From contig CAZPMT010000026.1 in NCBI GenBank assembly GCA_964587655.1, positions 1 through 51,544 of the forward strand: 51,544 bases of DNA, written 5' to 3'. How positions within the stretch are numbered: position 1 is the stretch's first letter; each line of letters starts with the position of its first letter. The stretch comes from CAZPMT01 sp964587655 (GTDB lineage: Bacteria; Hydrogenedentota; Hydrogenedentia; Hydrogenedentales; SLHB01). This document shows positions 9,632-17,469 of the stretch, piece after piece. Under the pieces are notes generated by a model. The model worked only from the letters and a program-made list of their open reading frames with translations, did not search any database and was not told the DNA's origin. A program made the translations under genes and the position numbers.

Positions 9632-10300
9632 ATGAGCCAGCCGAACGTGCTTGTGATCGATGATGACCCGGTGACAGTCACGACGTTTCGTGGTCTCCTC
9701 GAGCCACAGGGGTATGCGGTGACGGCGGTCGAATGCGGTGAGAACGCGCGAGCCCGTCTTCGGGCGCGGCAGGACTGGGACGTAATCCTGCTGGATGTTG
9801 TCCTGCCGGATGTGAACGGAATTGACCTCTGCCGGGAAATCAAGGGGCGTTTGGAGACGGAGGATATCCCCATTATCCTTGTGTCGGCGTTCCGAAAGGA
9901 CGACGCGAGCATTCGGTCCGGACTCGAAGCGGGCGCGGATGGCTACCTGGTGAAACCGATAGAGGATATTGCACTCAAGGCGTGGGTCCGCGCTTCTCTG
10001 AGGATTCGATCTCTTCGGCGCGAGTTGTCGGCGCAGCACCCTTCCCCGCACACAACTCTGGAAGACACACTGCGGCAATTCGCGAAGTTGTCGCACGCGG
10101 TGAACAATCCCCTTCAGGCGCTGTATGCGTCGGCGGACGTGTTGTCGCTGACCGTCCCGCAGAGTGAACAGACGCAGCAACTCATCGTTGAGATCCTGCA
10201 TCACGCGGAGCGGGTAGCCCAGATGGTCGCACAGGCGAGCTATCAGGTGAAATCCTACCTGGATGCCGACTCGCAACGGGCGCCGGGTTCAAAAGGCTGA
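9632..10300 (+). CDS. Response regulator receiver with C-terminal H-box domain
   Basis: A 222-residue protein from the ATG at 9632; an upstream in-frame ATG at 9602 would add 10 residues. The receiver domain (about 1-125) has the acidic cluster IDDDP (Asp10-12), the phospho-acceptor Asp55 in LLDVVLPD and Lys108 in VKPIE. The C-terminal segment contains KLSHAVNNPLQAL (His155), resembling the dimerisation/phosphotransfer helix of histidine kinases. The ORF then ends without any ATP-binding HATPase domain. It is therefore a receiver coupled to an H-box helical bundle, perhaps a phosphorelay intermediate. It is convergent with the flagellar operon, but a motility role is not demonstrated. Confidence 0.82.
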   Translation: MSQPNVLVIDDDPVTVTTFRGLLEPQGYAVTAVECGENARARLRARQDWDVILLDVVLPDVNGIDLCREIKGRLETEDIPIILVSAFRKDDASIRSGLEAGADGYLVKPIEDIALKAWVRASLRIRSLRRELSAQHPSPHTTLEDTLRQFAKLSHAVNNPLQALYASADVLSLTVPQSEQTQQLIVEILHHAERVAQMVAQASYQVKSYLDADSQRAPGSKG

Positions 10301-10362
10301 CTTCGCGCGCTCACCCGCAAGAGCGAATTGCCGGTAACGAACACGACTGCTTGCGGCGATGG

Positions 10363-11277
10363 TCATCTCAGGAAATCAAGCAGGCTGGGCTGGATCACGC
10401 GGGCCGTGGAGTTGAGGGCCGCCTGGTAGGCGTTGGTCTGGGCGTTGAGATTGACGACGGTTTCCGCGTAATCGGCGTCGATGCTGTCGGAAAGCGCCAC
10501 GCGAAGCTGCTGCACGTAGGCCTCGCCGTTGGACGTAAGACTATCCATGCGGTTCTGCGTGGCCCCGAGCGCGGCCACCGAGATGAGTAGTTGGTTCTGC
10601 GAATCGGTCAGTTCCGTGAGCCGTTGCGTCTGCAGGCTTGTCTTGTCGCCCGCGAGCAGGTTGTCCCGGACGTCAATGAGCGTCTTAATTACGTCCTGCG
10701 TGGACAGAAACGCGCGCTGACCCGTCTCGTTGATCTTGACCGAGATCCCGTCCGTCACAGCCACTTCGATGTCTTCGTTATTGCCTTCATAGGCCACGGA
10801 CGTAATCTGATTGCTGGCGTCCCGCGTCGCGACAAACGGCGCAGTCAAGGTGCGCGTTCCCCCAAAAACATACCGTCCGCTGGTCTGATGGTTTGCCTCG
10901 ACGAACACCGACTCGAGGAGTTGACTCACTTCGATCGCGAGTTGGTCCATCTGCACCTGCGAGTTGGTCCCGTTGGCGCCCTGGAGCGTCAGTTCGCGCA
11001 CGCGTTGCAGGGCGGAGATCGTCGTCTGCAAAGAGGTCGTCGATTCGAGGAGCAGTTGCCCCGTCGAGGAGACGTTATTGAGATACTGTTCCTGTTTGGA
11101 GATGACGCCGCGTATGTTGACGGCTCGCCGCGCCGCGAGCGGATCATCCGAGGGATTGTTCACCTTTAGACCGGTGGACAGTCGCTCCTGGAGTTGAAGC
11201 AAACGCCGCGTCTGGAAGTTCAAGTCATTGAGGGAACGTGTCACCATCATTCCCTGAGTCACACGGAAAGCGCCCAT
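10363..11277 (-). CDS. flgL: Flagellar hook-associated protein 3 (FlgL)
   Basis: A 304-residue FlgL/HAP3, the hook-filament junction protein of the flagellin superfamily. The flagellin-like N-terminal helical domain is clear (MMVTRSLNDLNFQTRRLLQL..RLSTGLKVNNPSDDP), with a matching C-terminal helix around VVNLNAQTNAYQAALNSTARV. The start at 11277 is supported by AGGAGAGGG upstream and lies 4 nt after the flgN stop, indicating coupled translation. It is the last gene of the operon. FlgK, its normal partner and usual upstream neighbour, is not in this operon. Confidence 0.92.
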   Translation of the reverse strand: MGAFRVTQGMMVTRSLNDLNFQTRRLLQLQERLSTGLKVNNPSDDPLAARRAVNIRGVISKQEQYLNNVSSTGQLLLESTTSLQTTISALQRVRELTLQGANGTNSQVQMDQLAIEVSQLLESVFVEANHQTSGRYVFGGTRTLTAPFVATRDASNQITSVAYEGNNEDIEVAVTDGISVKINETGQRAFLSTQDVIKTLIDVRDNLLAGDKTSLQTQRLTELTDSQNQLLISVAALGATQNRMDSLTSNGEAYVQQLRVALSDSIDADYAETVVNLNAQTNAYQAALNSTARVIQPSLLDFLR

Positions 11278-11281
11278 GACG

Positions 11282-11788
11282 TCACCCTCTCCTGTCAATA
11301 ACGGCGGGTTGGACATTTCCTCCCGCCGGCTCGGCGCCCGTCGGCGTGTACGCCGCACCTTCCGCCATTGCACACTGTTCGAGCGTGCTCATGGCCTGCG
11401 TGATCACGCGCAAGGAAACGCGCAGGACGCCCGCGTTCGCACGGACAATATCCCGTGTCGCACTCAACGTCTCTTGGAAACGGGTCTGAAAGTAGCGCAG
11501 GCGTGATGACCACGGTTCCTCGGCCAGAGGGATCAGTTCACTCAGAGGCGGCCGGCGATTCGACAGTCCAGTCTCGGAAGCGATTTGATCGAGGAGACGG
11601 GACCGCAGCACCTCAGCCTGCGCGGCCTCCTGGAGCAAGGGCGTCAACGCGGCGGTGCGGGCTTCGAGGTACTCGACGTCGTGGTTGCGGGCGGATTCGC
11701 CTTGCGCGCGGCATAGAGCAAGGATGCTCTCCTGCCGCTCGAGTTCATCATCGAGCAGGTAACACAACGCCTCAAATGACGCAGTCAT
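11282..11788 (-). CDS. flgN: FlgN-like flagellar export chaperone
   Basis: A 168-residue, mostly helical protein, recognised mainly from its pattern and position directly before flgL. It begins MTASFEALCYLLDDELERQESILALC, the FlgN-type opening helix, and continues with long amphipathic helices and a low-complexity tail. FlgN chaperones deliver FlgK and FlgL to the flagellar export apparatus. The ATG at 11788 is preceded by AGGAGAAGGG, and the stop is 4 nt before flgL. The upstream start at 11881 is rejected because it would overlap the EF-hand gene. Confidence 0.75.
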   Translation of the reverse strand: MTASFEALCYLLDDELERQESILALCRAQGESARNHDVEYLEARTAALTPLLQEAAQAEVLRSRLLDQIASETGLSNRRPPLSELIPLAEEPWSSRLRYFQTRFQETLSATRDIVRANAGVLRVSLRVITQAMSTLEQCAMAEGAAYTPTGAEPAGGNVQPAVIDRRG

Positions 11789-11807
11789 CCGAATCCCTTC
11801 TCCTGCC

Positions 11808-12137
11808 TCACGCGGACACCGATCCGGTGCCGCGCGTCGGCTGGCCGGCGGGCGCGAACAATCCTCTAAGCTCCTGTGCACTGAGTTCGCCGTCCCTGTT
11901 CACGTCCAGCTTAGCAAACGTCTTCTTGTCGCCCCCGAATTCCGTCAGGCTCAAGGAACTGTTGCCGTTCTTGTCGCGCCCTTGTACGAAACGCGCGATG
12001 GACTCGTCGAGTTGGCTCGCAAAGGACGACGCAGCCGCACCGGACGATGGCGCGCGGGACTTGCCCAGGACGCCGGCTACCGAGCGCGCCGCCTCCACAA
12101 TCGAACCAACACCCGTCAACATCGCCAGTGCACTCAT
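11808..12137 (-). CDS. Small two-EF-hand protein encoded in the flagellar operon
   Basis: A 109-residue protein from the ATG at 12137, supported by AAGGAG 7 nt upstream. Two canonical 12-residue EF-hand loops are visible. Loop 1 starts at Asp55 (D-x-N-x-N...S-x-x-E66), and loop 2 starts at Asp78 (D-x-N-x-D-G-x-L-S-x-x-E89). The preceding ~45 residues are Ala/Ser-rich with a short hydrophobic helix. It lies between flgJ and flgN, with gaps of 49 and 19 nt, in an otherwise purely flagellar operon. A calcium-binding flagellar accessory or assembly role is inferred from context only. Confidence 0.82.
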   Translation of the reverse strand: MSALAMLTGVGSIVEAARSVAGVLGKSRAPSSGAAASSFASQLDESIARFVQGRDKNGNSSLSLTEFGGDKKTFAKLDVNRDGELSAQELRGLFAPAGQPTRGTGSVSA

Positions 12138-12186
12138 CTCGTTCTCCTTAGTCCACGAGGACGGATCGGCACATCCGCCGCTCAAC

Positions 12187-12567
12187 CTATTTATCGGAAG
12201 GAATCCCTTCCGCCTTAACCTGCGCCTCACGCCGCGCCTGCGCTTCGTGTTCCGCGAATGTCTTCTGGATCGCGCGCTGCATCTCCGCCGTCCGAATCTG
12301 CTCCTCGATCTGCTTCGCTATGCCCATCTGGCCGCTCGAAGCCATCTGGCCACTCAGCGCATCGTCCAGCATCTCGTTATAGAGGCCCCGCTCGGGCCCC
12401 CCTTCCGTTTCCTCGAGAATGGGCACGGTCTTGCGCATTTCCTGCAAGAGCGTGAACAGGAAGAGATGCTCGAGTTCCTCAAGCGCGACTTTCTGCTTCG
12501 CGCCCGGGTCCGTGGCCAGGTCGATCCGCGTCGAATTGCCAACGCCAAGCGGGTTCACGTACAGCAT
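12187..12567 (-). CDS. flgJ: FlgJ-type rod-binding protein without muramidase domain
   Basis: A 126-residue protein matching only the N-terminal rod-binding domain of FlgJ (LEHLFLFTLLQEMRKTVP...GLYNEMLDDALSGQMA). The C-terminal peptidoglycan hydrolase domain of enterobacterial FlgJ is absent, as in many other phyla, so rod passage through peptidoglycan needs another enzyme. The ATG at 12567 overlaps the flgI TGA by one base, implying translational coupling; a GTG 3 nt upstream is an alternative start. The C-terminal third is a charged helix. Confidence 0.88.
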   Translation of the reverse strand: MLYVNPLGVGNSTRIDLATDPGAKQKVALEELEHLFLFTLLQEMRKTVPILEETEGGPERGLYNEMLDDALSGQMASSGQMGIAKQIEEQIRTAEMQRAIQKTFAEHEAQARREAQVKAEGIPSDK

Positions 12568-13760
12568 CACATGATCTCCAGATCCGCTTCGAGTGCGCCC
12601 GCCTCACGCAGCGCCTGAAATATCGAAATCATGTCGCGCGGCGTCACCTTCAGCTTGTTGAGGGACGAAGCCACCTCACCCGCCGATGCGCCTTCCACGG
12701 GCATCAGGAAACGCTCTTCTTCCTCGACCGTGACCCGCTCCTGCTGCACTTGGACGGTCTGGCCCTGACTGAGGGGCGCAGGCTGCGAGACAAGCTGCCG
12801 CGCCGCGATCTTGATCGTCAGATTTCCGTGGGCGACCTGGCATGCCTTGATGCGGACCCTGTCGCCGACGACGATGGTGCCGGTCCGCTCGTTGATTACG
12901 ATGCGCGATCCCATATCGCTCTCCACCGAGATCTCCTGGAGCCGCGCAATGAATCCGACAAGGTCATGCTGATCCTCTTTCGGGATCTTGACCTGAACCG
13001 TCCCCGCTCCCAAGGCCGCCGCGCAACCGGGCTCGATAAACTCATCAACCTTCTGCTTGATGTTGTACGCCGTGATGAAGTCCGGGCGTTTCAACAAGAG
13101 GCACAGACGCTCACCGTCGGTAATGGTCGAAGGCGCCTCGCGCTCGACGTGCGCTCCCATCGGGATGCGGCCCGCCGTCGCGTGGTTCTTGCGCACGCTG
13201 CCGCCGCCCCCGGTCCCCGCGTTGAAGCCGCCAATCGAAACCGGCCCCTGCGCGACCGCGTAGACGTCCTCGCTGCCGCCCGGCCCGCGCAAATGGGTTT
13301 CGAGAAGGGTCCCGCCCTCCAGACTCTTGCAGTCGTATAGCGACTCGGCCGTCACATCGAGGCGCGTGCCTTCCTTGGCAAACGCCGGTAGTTCCGCCGT
13401 GACGGTCACCACCGCCACGTTGTCGGACTTGAGTTCCTTGATGCTCTCGACGACGATGCCGAGGCGCTCCATCACGCGCTGCTGCGCGATGACAGCGGCC
13501 GAGGTCTTGTCGCCCGTTCCCGCAAGCCCCACCACAATGCCCGTGCCGATCAACATGTTGCCACGCGCGCCCTGAATCTCGCACAGGTCCTTGATGCGGG
13601 CACCAAGGGCGGACGGCGTAAGGAGCGACAAGAGAATGAGGGCCAGGGGGAGGACGCGATTTTGGATTTGGGCGGACCGGATGACGGACACAACGCACGT
13701 GCAGTGTCTTGTCGAGGTCGATGCCCCGCATTCAACACAAATCGAAAATCGGAAATCCAA
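12567..13760 (-). CDS. flgI: Flagellar P-ring protein FlgI
   Basis: Forms the periplasmic P-ring of the basal body. The mature sequence begins after a hydrophobic signal segment (about residues 36-53, LPLALILLSLLTPSALGA) with RIKDLCEIQGARGNMLIGTGIVVGLAGTGD, a highly conserved FlgI opening; conservation continues to the C-terminus. The start is uncertain. The longest frame begins at a TTG at 13760, with GAGG 10 nt upstream, giving 397 residues and an unusually long, cysteine-containing leader. A GTG at 13691 gives a more normal signal peptide but lacks a clear ribosome-binding site. The flgH stop is 12 nt upstream. Confidence 0.95.
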   Translation of the reverse strand: MDFRFSICVECGASTSTRHCTCVVSVIRSAQIQNRVLPLALILLSLLTPSALGARIKDLCEIQGARGNMLIGTGIVVGLAGTGDKTSAAVIAQQRVMERLGIVVESIKELKSDNVAVVTVTAELPAFAKEGTRLDVTAESLYDCKSLEGGTLLETHLRGPGGSEDVYAVAQGPVSIGGFNAGTGGGGSVRKNHATAGRIPMGAHVEREAPSTITDGERLCLLLKRPDFITAYNIKQKVDEFIEPGCAAALGAGTVQVKIPKEDQHDLVGFIARLQEISVESDMGSRIVINERTGTIVVGDRVRIKACQVAHGNLTIKIAARQLVSQPAPLSQGQTVQVQQERVTVEEEERFLMPVEGASAGEVASSLNKLKVTPRDMISIFQALREAGALEADLEIM

Positions 13761-13772
13761 CGTCCAAAATCC

Positions 13773-14417
13773 TCAGTACGGCGAAAACCAATCCAGAAAC
13801 CGCGTAATAAGACCCCGCCTCTGATTGTTCCACAGCGGGCCCTTGCCCTTCAGCACAATCGACGCATTCGCGATCTGGTTCGAGTCGACCGTATTGGCCG
13901 GCGTTACGTCGCGGGCTCGCACCATACCGCTCACTGACAGCCGGCAGTCCTCGCGGTTCATACCGACCGTTTTCTCGCCTTCAATGACGACGTTGCCGTT
14001 CTCGATGACTTTCGTCACGAGACAACTGACCGAGGTTTTCAACTGGGCCACGCGGTTCGTCTGCCCGCGCGACTTGAGCTCGTTCTTCGCCGAGATCTCC
14101 CAGTTCGGCAGCCGTTCCTTCGGGATAATATTGAAACCCGGTTTCTCGGCTGTCAGAAACGTGTTGTTGGCCTCCTCGGCCTTGGACGACACATCTGATT
14201 CCTTCTTCGTGTTCGTATTGGCGGACGTGGAGGCGGTGATCGCCTCATTCACGTTCACCGTGATGATGTCGCCGACCTGGAACCGGTTTACCTTCGCGAT
14301 CAGTGTTCCTTTGCTGTTGGATGCAGGCTTGAACAGCGAATCCCCATGAGCGACCGCAAGAGGAAGAAACGCGGCAAGGGCCACCACGCCGAATGCGCAA
14401 ACAAGATTCGTTTTCAT
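13773..14417 (-). CDS. flgH: Flagellar L-ring protein FlgH
   Basis: A 214-residue outer-membrane L-ring subunit. It has a signal peptide (residues 1-24, ending AVAHG) and the FlgH core FQVGDIITVNVNEAITASTSANT at about 46-70. The C-terminal region includes SVSGMVRARDV and ends with LITRFLDWFSPY. Unlike enterobacterial FlgH, no lipobox cysteine is seen at the predicted cleavage site; the only early Cys is residue 7. It overlaps flgA by 4 nt (ATGA). Confidence 0.94.
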   Translation of the reverse strand: MKTNLVCAFGVVALAAFLPLAVAHGDSLFKPASNSKGTLIAKVNRFQVGDIITVNVNEAITASTSANTNTKKESDVSSKAEEANNTFLTAEKPGFNIIPKERLPNWEISAKNELKSRGQTNRVAQLKTSVSCLVTKVIENGNVVIEGEKTVGMNREDCRLSVSGMVRARDVTPANTVDSNQIANASIVLKGKGPLWNNQRRGLITRFLDWFSPY

Positions 14418-15376
14418 TCCACCACCACTACGCCGTCTCCGCGGACGACGCCCTGAAACGGTTGATTCGAGTTAGGATTCACGCAAATGACAACATCGCC
14501 GACGGCCCCGTCAGATCCGGCGCGAGCCTGGGATTCGATTTGCAGTCCCCCGGCCCGCGTTTCAACCGTGACAAATTGATTGCGCTTAATGATTATCCGC
14601 GGCGCCAGACTCCGCTGGGTGATGATCTCGCCCGGCCCGATGGCGCGGCGTGCAACGAATCCCGCCAGTTCCGGCGTGTCGTGAAAGACGGCGTCTTTCA
14701 GGCCGGACATCGCCCGGCGTTCAAGCGTCACGTTATTCATGGCCAACACGCTCCCTCGCTGGATCGGAACTGAAGCCACCATCACCTCGTCGTACGCCTC
14801 AACCGAAACCTTGCAGAGAAAGTTTCGCTTGACCTCTCCATCCACTGTAACGGCCCCGCGAATGCCGCCTGTCCCGAGGAAACGAAACCCCGGATCGACC
14901 TTCCACTCGAAACCCACTTCTCCCTCCGGGACCACCATGCCTTCGATCTGAAGTGAGACCTCAATCACCGCGTCCTCCGGTTTCCAGGGCATCTGGTGCT
15001 CGACAAACGCCCGGATGTTCTGCTCGATGACGTCACGAGTCACCTCCAGATGCAGCGTCCTCGCAACGACGGCCGGCGCCCCGCGAAGGTCGAAGGTTTC
15101 CGCCGCGATACCGGCAGTCTTCAACCTTGCCTCGATGAGCGGTTTCTCGACGCGTCGCGAATCCCCGGGAGAAGCGGCGGGCCCAACCTCGATCCCGCCC
15201 AACTGCTCCATGTGGTCTCCCGTGATGTCGGCGACTTCGCCAAGCGTGACCTTCGGGCCCTTCACATAGGCCTCTTGTTTCAGCGTGATAGTATCAATGG
15301 CGGCGGCGGACATCCCCAGACCCGTCAGGCCCGTGATGCACAAGGTAAGTAGCATGTTTTTCACCGCCGCCGCCAT
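14414..15376 (-). CDS. flgA: Flagellar P-ring assembly chaperone FlgA
   Basis: A 320-residue periplasmic chaperone for P-ring assembly with an N-terminal signal peptide. The C-terminal SAF/FlgA domain is recognisable: VPIQRGSVLAMNNVTLERRAM, then FVARRAIGPGEIITQRSL, and at the end a VGDVVICVNPNSNQPFQGVVRGDGVVVVE type segment. The start at 15376 has GGGAGG 11 nt upstream; a GTG at 15388 is the alternative. It is 23 nt after flgG and overlaps flgH by 4 nt. Confidence 0.92.
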   Translation of the reverse strand: MAAAVKNMLLTLCITGLTGLGMSAAAIDTITLKQEAYVKGPKVTLGEVADITGDHMEQLGGIEVGPAASPGDSRRVEKPLIEARLKTAGIAAETFDLRGAPAVVARTLHLEVTRDVIEQNIRAFVEHQMPWKPEDAVIEVSLQIEGMVVPEGEVGFEWKVDPGFRFLGTGGIRGAVTVDGEVKRNFLCKVSVEAYDEVMVASVPIQRGSVLAMNNVTLERRAMSGLKDAVFHDTPELAGFVARRAIGPGEIITQRSLAPRIIIKRNQFVTVETRAGGLQIESQARAGSDGAVGDVVICVNPNSNQPFQGVVRGDGVVVVE

Positions 15377-15399
15377 CGCTAGGGGCACCTCCCATTGGC

Positions 15400-16191
15400 C
15401 TATCGTTTCACGTTGTTGGCAGTCTGCAACATCTCATCCGACGCCTGAATCACCTTCGAATTTGCTTCGTAGGCCCGCTGCGCAATAATCAGTTGCAGGA
15501 TCTCCTCGACCACCTGCACGTTCGAATTCTCCACAAAGCCCTGCTCGATGAGGCCCATGCCTTCGAGCCCCGGATTGCCCGTTGTGGGCGTACCCGACGC
15601 CTGCGTTTCAAGCAGGAGGTTGCGGCCCAGCCGCGAATCGAGCCCGGCCGGGTTCGGGAAACGCGCCAACTGGATCGTACCAAGGTTCGACGGGGCGGTC
15701 GTTCCCGGGACGCTCGCCGACACCGTCCCATCCGACCCAACCGTAAGCTGCGTGTAGTTGAGCGGCACCGTGATCGTCGGCGTTAGCGGATACCCGTCCA
15801 CCGTCATGATCGTCCCTACTTCGTTGATCCGAAACGAACCGTCGCGCGTGTAAGCCGTCGTACCGTCGGGCTGCTCGATCTGGAAGAAGCCGCTGCCCTC
15901 AATCACCAAGTCCAGCGGATTGCCCGTCTGAATCAGGTTTCCAGGCGAGAAGAGCTTGGCGATGGATGCGGGCCGCACGCCGTGCCCGATCTGAATTCCT
16001 TCCGGAATCGTAGTGCCGGTCGCCGTCTGCGTGCCCGCCGGCTTGATCGTCTCGTACAGCAGATCCTGAAAATTGACCCGGCTCTTCTTGAAACCGGTCG
16101 TATTCACGTTCGCCAGGTTATTGGCGATCGTGTCGATGTTCATCTGCTGGCCGATCATCCCCGTTGCCGCGGTAAACAGGGCGCGTATCAT
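15400..16191 (-). CDS. flgG: Flagellar distal rod protein FlgG
   Basis: A 263-residue axial protein of the distal rod. The N-terminus MIRALFTAATGMIGQQMNIDTIANNLANVNTTGFKKSR is the classical FlgG signature, and the C-terminus ends in VEEILQLIIAQRAYEANSKVIQASDEMLQTANNVKR. An internal GNPLDLVIEGSGFFQIEQPDG segment is also typical. The ribosome-binding site GGAGG lies 5 nt before the ATG. flgF ends 19 nt upstream. Confidence 0.97.
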   Translation of the reverse strand: MIRALFTAATGMIGQQMNIDTIANNLANVNTTGFKKSRVNFQDLLYETIKPAGTQTATGTTIPEGIQIGHGVRPASIAKLFSPGNLIQTGNPLDLVIEGSGFFQIEQPDGTTAYTRDGSFRINEVGTIMTVDGYPLTPTITVPLNYTQLTVGSDGTVSASVPGTTAPSNLGTIQLARFPNPAGLDSRLGRNLLLETQASGTPTTGNPGLEGMGLIEQGFVENSNVQVVEEILQLIIAQRAYEANSKVIQASDEMLQTANNVKR

Positions 16192-16210
16192 CGATTCCTC
16201 CTATGCCGCC

Positions 16211-16969
16211 TTACGTCGGCATCCCGACCTGCTCGATAATCTTGCTCATCGTCTCGTCGGCGGTGGTGATCACCTTCTGATTTGCCGCATACGCCCTCAA
16301 AGCCAGGATCATGCCCACCATTTCCTTTGGCAGGTTCACGTTGGACATCTCCAACGCCTTGCCGGCCACCGTCGTCGCCGTGGCGGCCGCGCTGCGCTGC
16401 GTTGCTTCGGGCGATGCCTTGTACAGGCTTTGGCCTTCCCGCGTGAGCATATGCGGGTCCTCGAACTCGACGAGACGAAGCTGTCCCGCCGTGACGTTGT
16501 TCACTTTGATCGACCCGTCCTCGGTAATGACGGCATTCCCTGCCTGAACCTCGATCGGCCCGCCGCCCGAGCCCTGCACCTTGTAACCATCCGGCGTGGC
16601 AAGCTGACCTTCGCCGTCCACAATGAAACTGCCCGCGCGCGTGAACCGTTCCCCCTGCGGCGTATCCACCGCAAGGAAACCGGGTCCCCGCAACGCGACG
16701 TTCAGCGGGTCATCGGTCGTAACGATGGGCCCGGCCTGCGTGTTGCTGAAAGTCTCGACGATCTTGACCCCGCCCCCGGGCGCGTTCGACTGATTAAAGC
16801 GGGCAGCGCTTACACGCTTCGCGGAAAAGACGTCGCGGAAACCCTTCTGGACGGCTTCCTGGCGGCGATACCCCACCGTTGCGGCGTTCGCGATGTTGTT
16901 GGCAATGACCGCCTGGCGATCCTCAATCGCGACCATGCCGGTCGCAGCCGCATACAACCCACGAATCAC
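16211..16969 (-). CDS. flgF: Flagellar proximal rod protein FlgF
   Basis: A 252-residue rod protein and the first gene of the operon. It opens with MIRGLYAAATGMVAIEDRQAVIANNIANAATVGYRRQE and closes with VGMILALRAYAANQKVITTADETMSKIIEQ, both conserved in the FlgF/FlgG family. It is called FlgF because the downstream paralogue is the clearer FlgG. It starts at a GTG (16969) with GGGGAG 7 nt upstream. A sigma-54-type promoter match lies about 185 nt upstream. Confidence 0.93.
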   Translation of the reverse strand: MIRGLYAAATGMVAIEDRQAVIANNIANAATVGYRRQEAVQKGFRDVFSAKRVSAARFNQSNAPGGGVKIVETFSNTQAGPIVTTDDPLNVALRGPGFLAVDTPQGERFTRAGSFIVDGEGQLATPDGYKVQGSGGGPIEVQAGNAVITEDGSIKVNNVTAGQLRLVEFEDPHMLTREGQSLYKASPEATQRSAAATATTVAGKALEMSNVNLPKEMVGMILALRAYAANQKVITTADETMSKIIEQVGMPT

Positions 16970-17152
16970 CGCTCAACTCCCCTAAGAACCACACAACGCC
17001 TTTATACAATCGCCCCTTATCGGAACGTTACACTCGGGTGGCCCGGTAGGGATTCCAGCGACGGATCAGGAGCGGCAATGGGAACCGTTCCTTTTCACCG
17101 GGCCAACCACTCACGAGGGTCGACCTGTATGGGATCAGGTCGCGTTCGCTTG

Positions 17153-17169
17153 TGCAACCCGTATGCCAA
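17153..17169 (-). promoter_or_regulatory. Candidate sigma-54 (RpoN) promoter for the flagellar operon
   Basis: On the minus strand the sequence TTGGCATACGGGTTGCA has GG and GC doublets exactly 12 nt apart, as in the -24/-12 consensus TTGGCACG-N4-TTGCW, with two mismatches. It points at flgF and would give a leader of about 170 nt. RpoN control of rod/ring/hook genes is common in flagellated bacteria. No enhancer-binding activator is in the window. Confidence 0.5.
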
Positions 17170-17199
17170 GAAACCAACGCCGTGTCGCACATCCATAAC

Positions 17200-17442
17200 T
17201 CATCGGACAGCAAACGCATAGAGCTCTAGAATGTCCCGAGCCTCGCGCCCACCCAACAAGAAATACTTGCCCACCTGGGAACTTTCTGCACCCCAGTGTG
17301 CCCATTCCTCATACGCGCCTGGAACGTTGCGCCATTCCCGCCTTCGGGTCTGGCCGGAACTGCCTTGCTGTTGAACATAAACGACGCTTCTGTTAGACTG
17401 CCAAATGGCATGTTCTAAATCACCTAGAGTCTTTCTTCGCAT
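17200..17442 (-). CDS. Possible 80-residue hypothetical protein in the flgF/EPS divergent gap
   Basis: This is the only ORF worth mentioning in the ~500-nt gap between flgF and the polysaccharide operon. The predicted protein is rich in Arg, Gln and Trp and has no recognised domain, signal peptide or membrane segment. A second short frame overlaps its end (63 codons, 17219-17028), but it runs over the sigma-54 promoter match and is less likely real. Both may be remnants or chance frames. The rest of the gap holds the two promoter candidates listed and nothing else I can identify. Confidence 0.2.
   Translation of the reverse strand: MRRKTLGDLEHAIWQSNRSVVYVQQQGSSGQTRRREWRNVPGAYEEWAHWGAESSQVGKYFLLGGREARDILELYAFAVR
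17371..17399 (+). promoter_or_regulatory. Candidate sigma-70 promoter of the polysaccharide operon
   Basis: TTGAAC (17371-17376) and TAGACT (17394-17399) are separated by 17 nt, about 65 nt before the first gene's start. Both boxes are partial consensus matches. Confidence 0.3.
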
Positions 17443-17469
17443 CTCAGTTAGCGCATCGAGGACTTGTTC

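Noticed and set aside
17407..17421. TGGCATGTTCTAAAT upstream of the Wzz-type gene as a sigma-54 promoter
   Set aside because: It has the -24 GG but lacks GC at the -12 position, so it does not fit the consensus.
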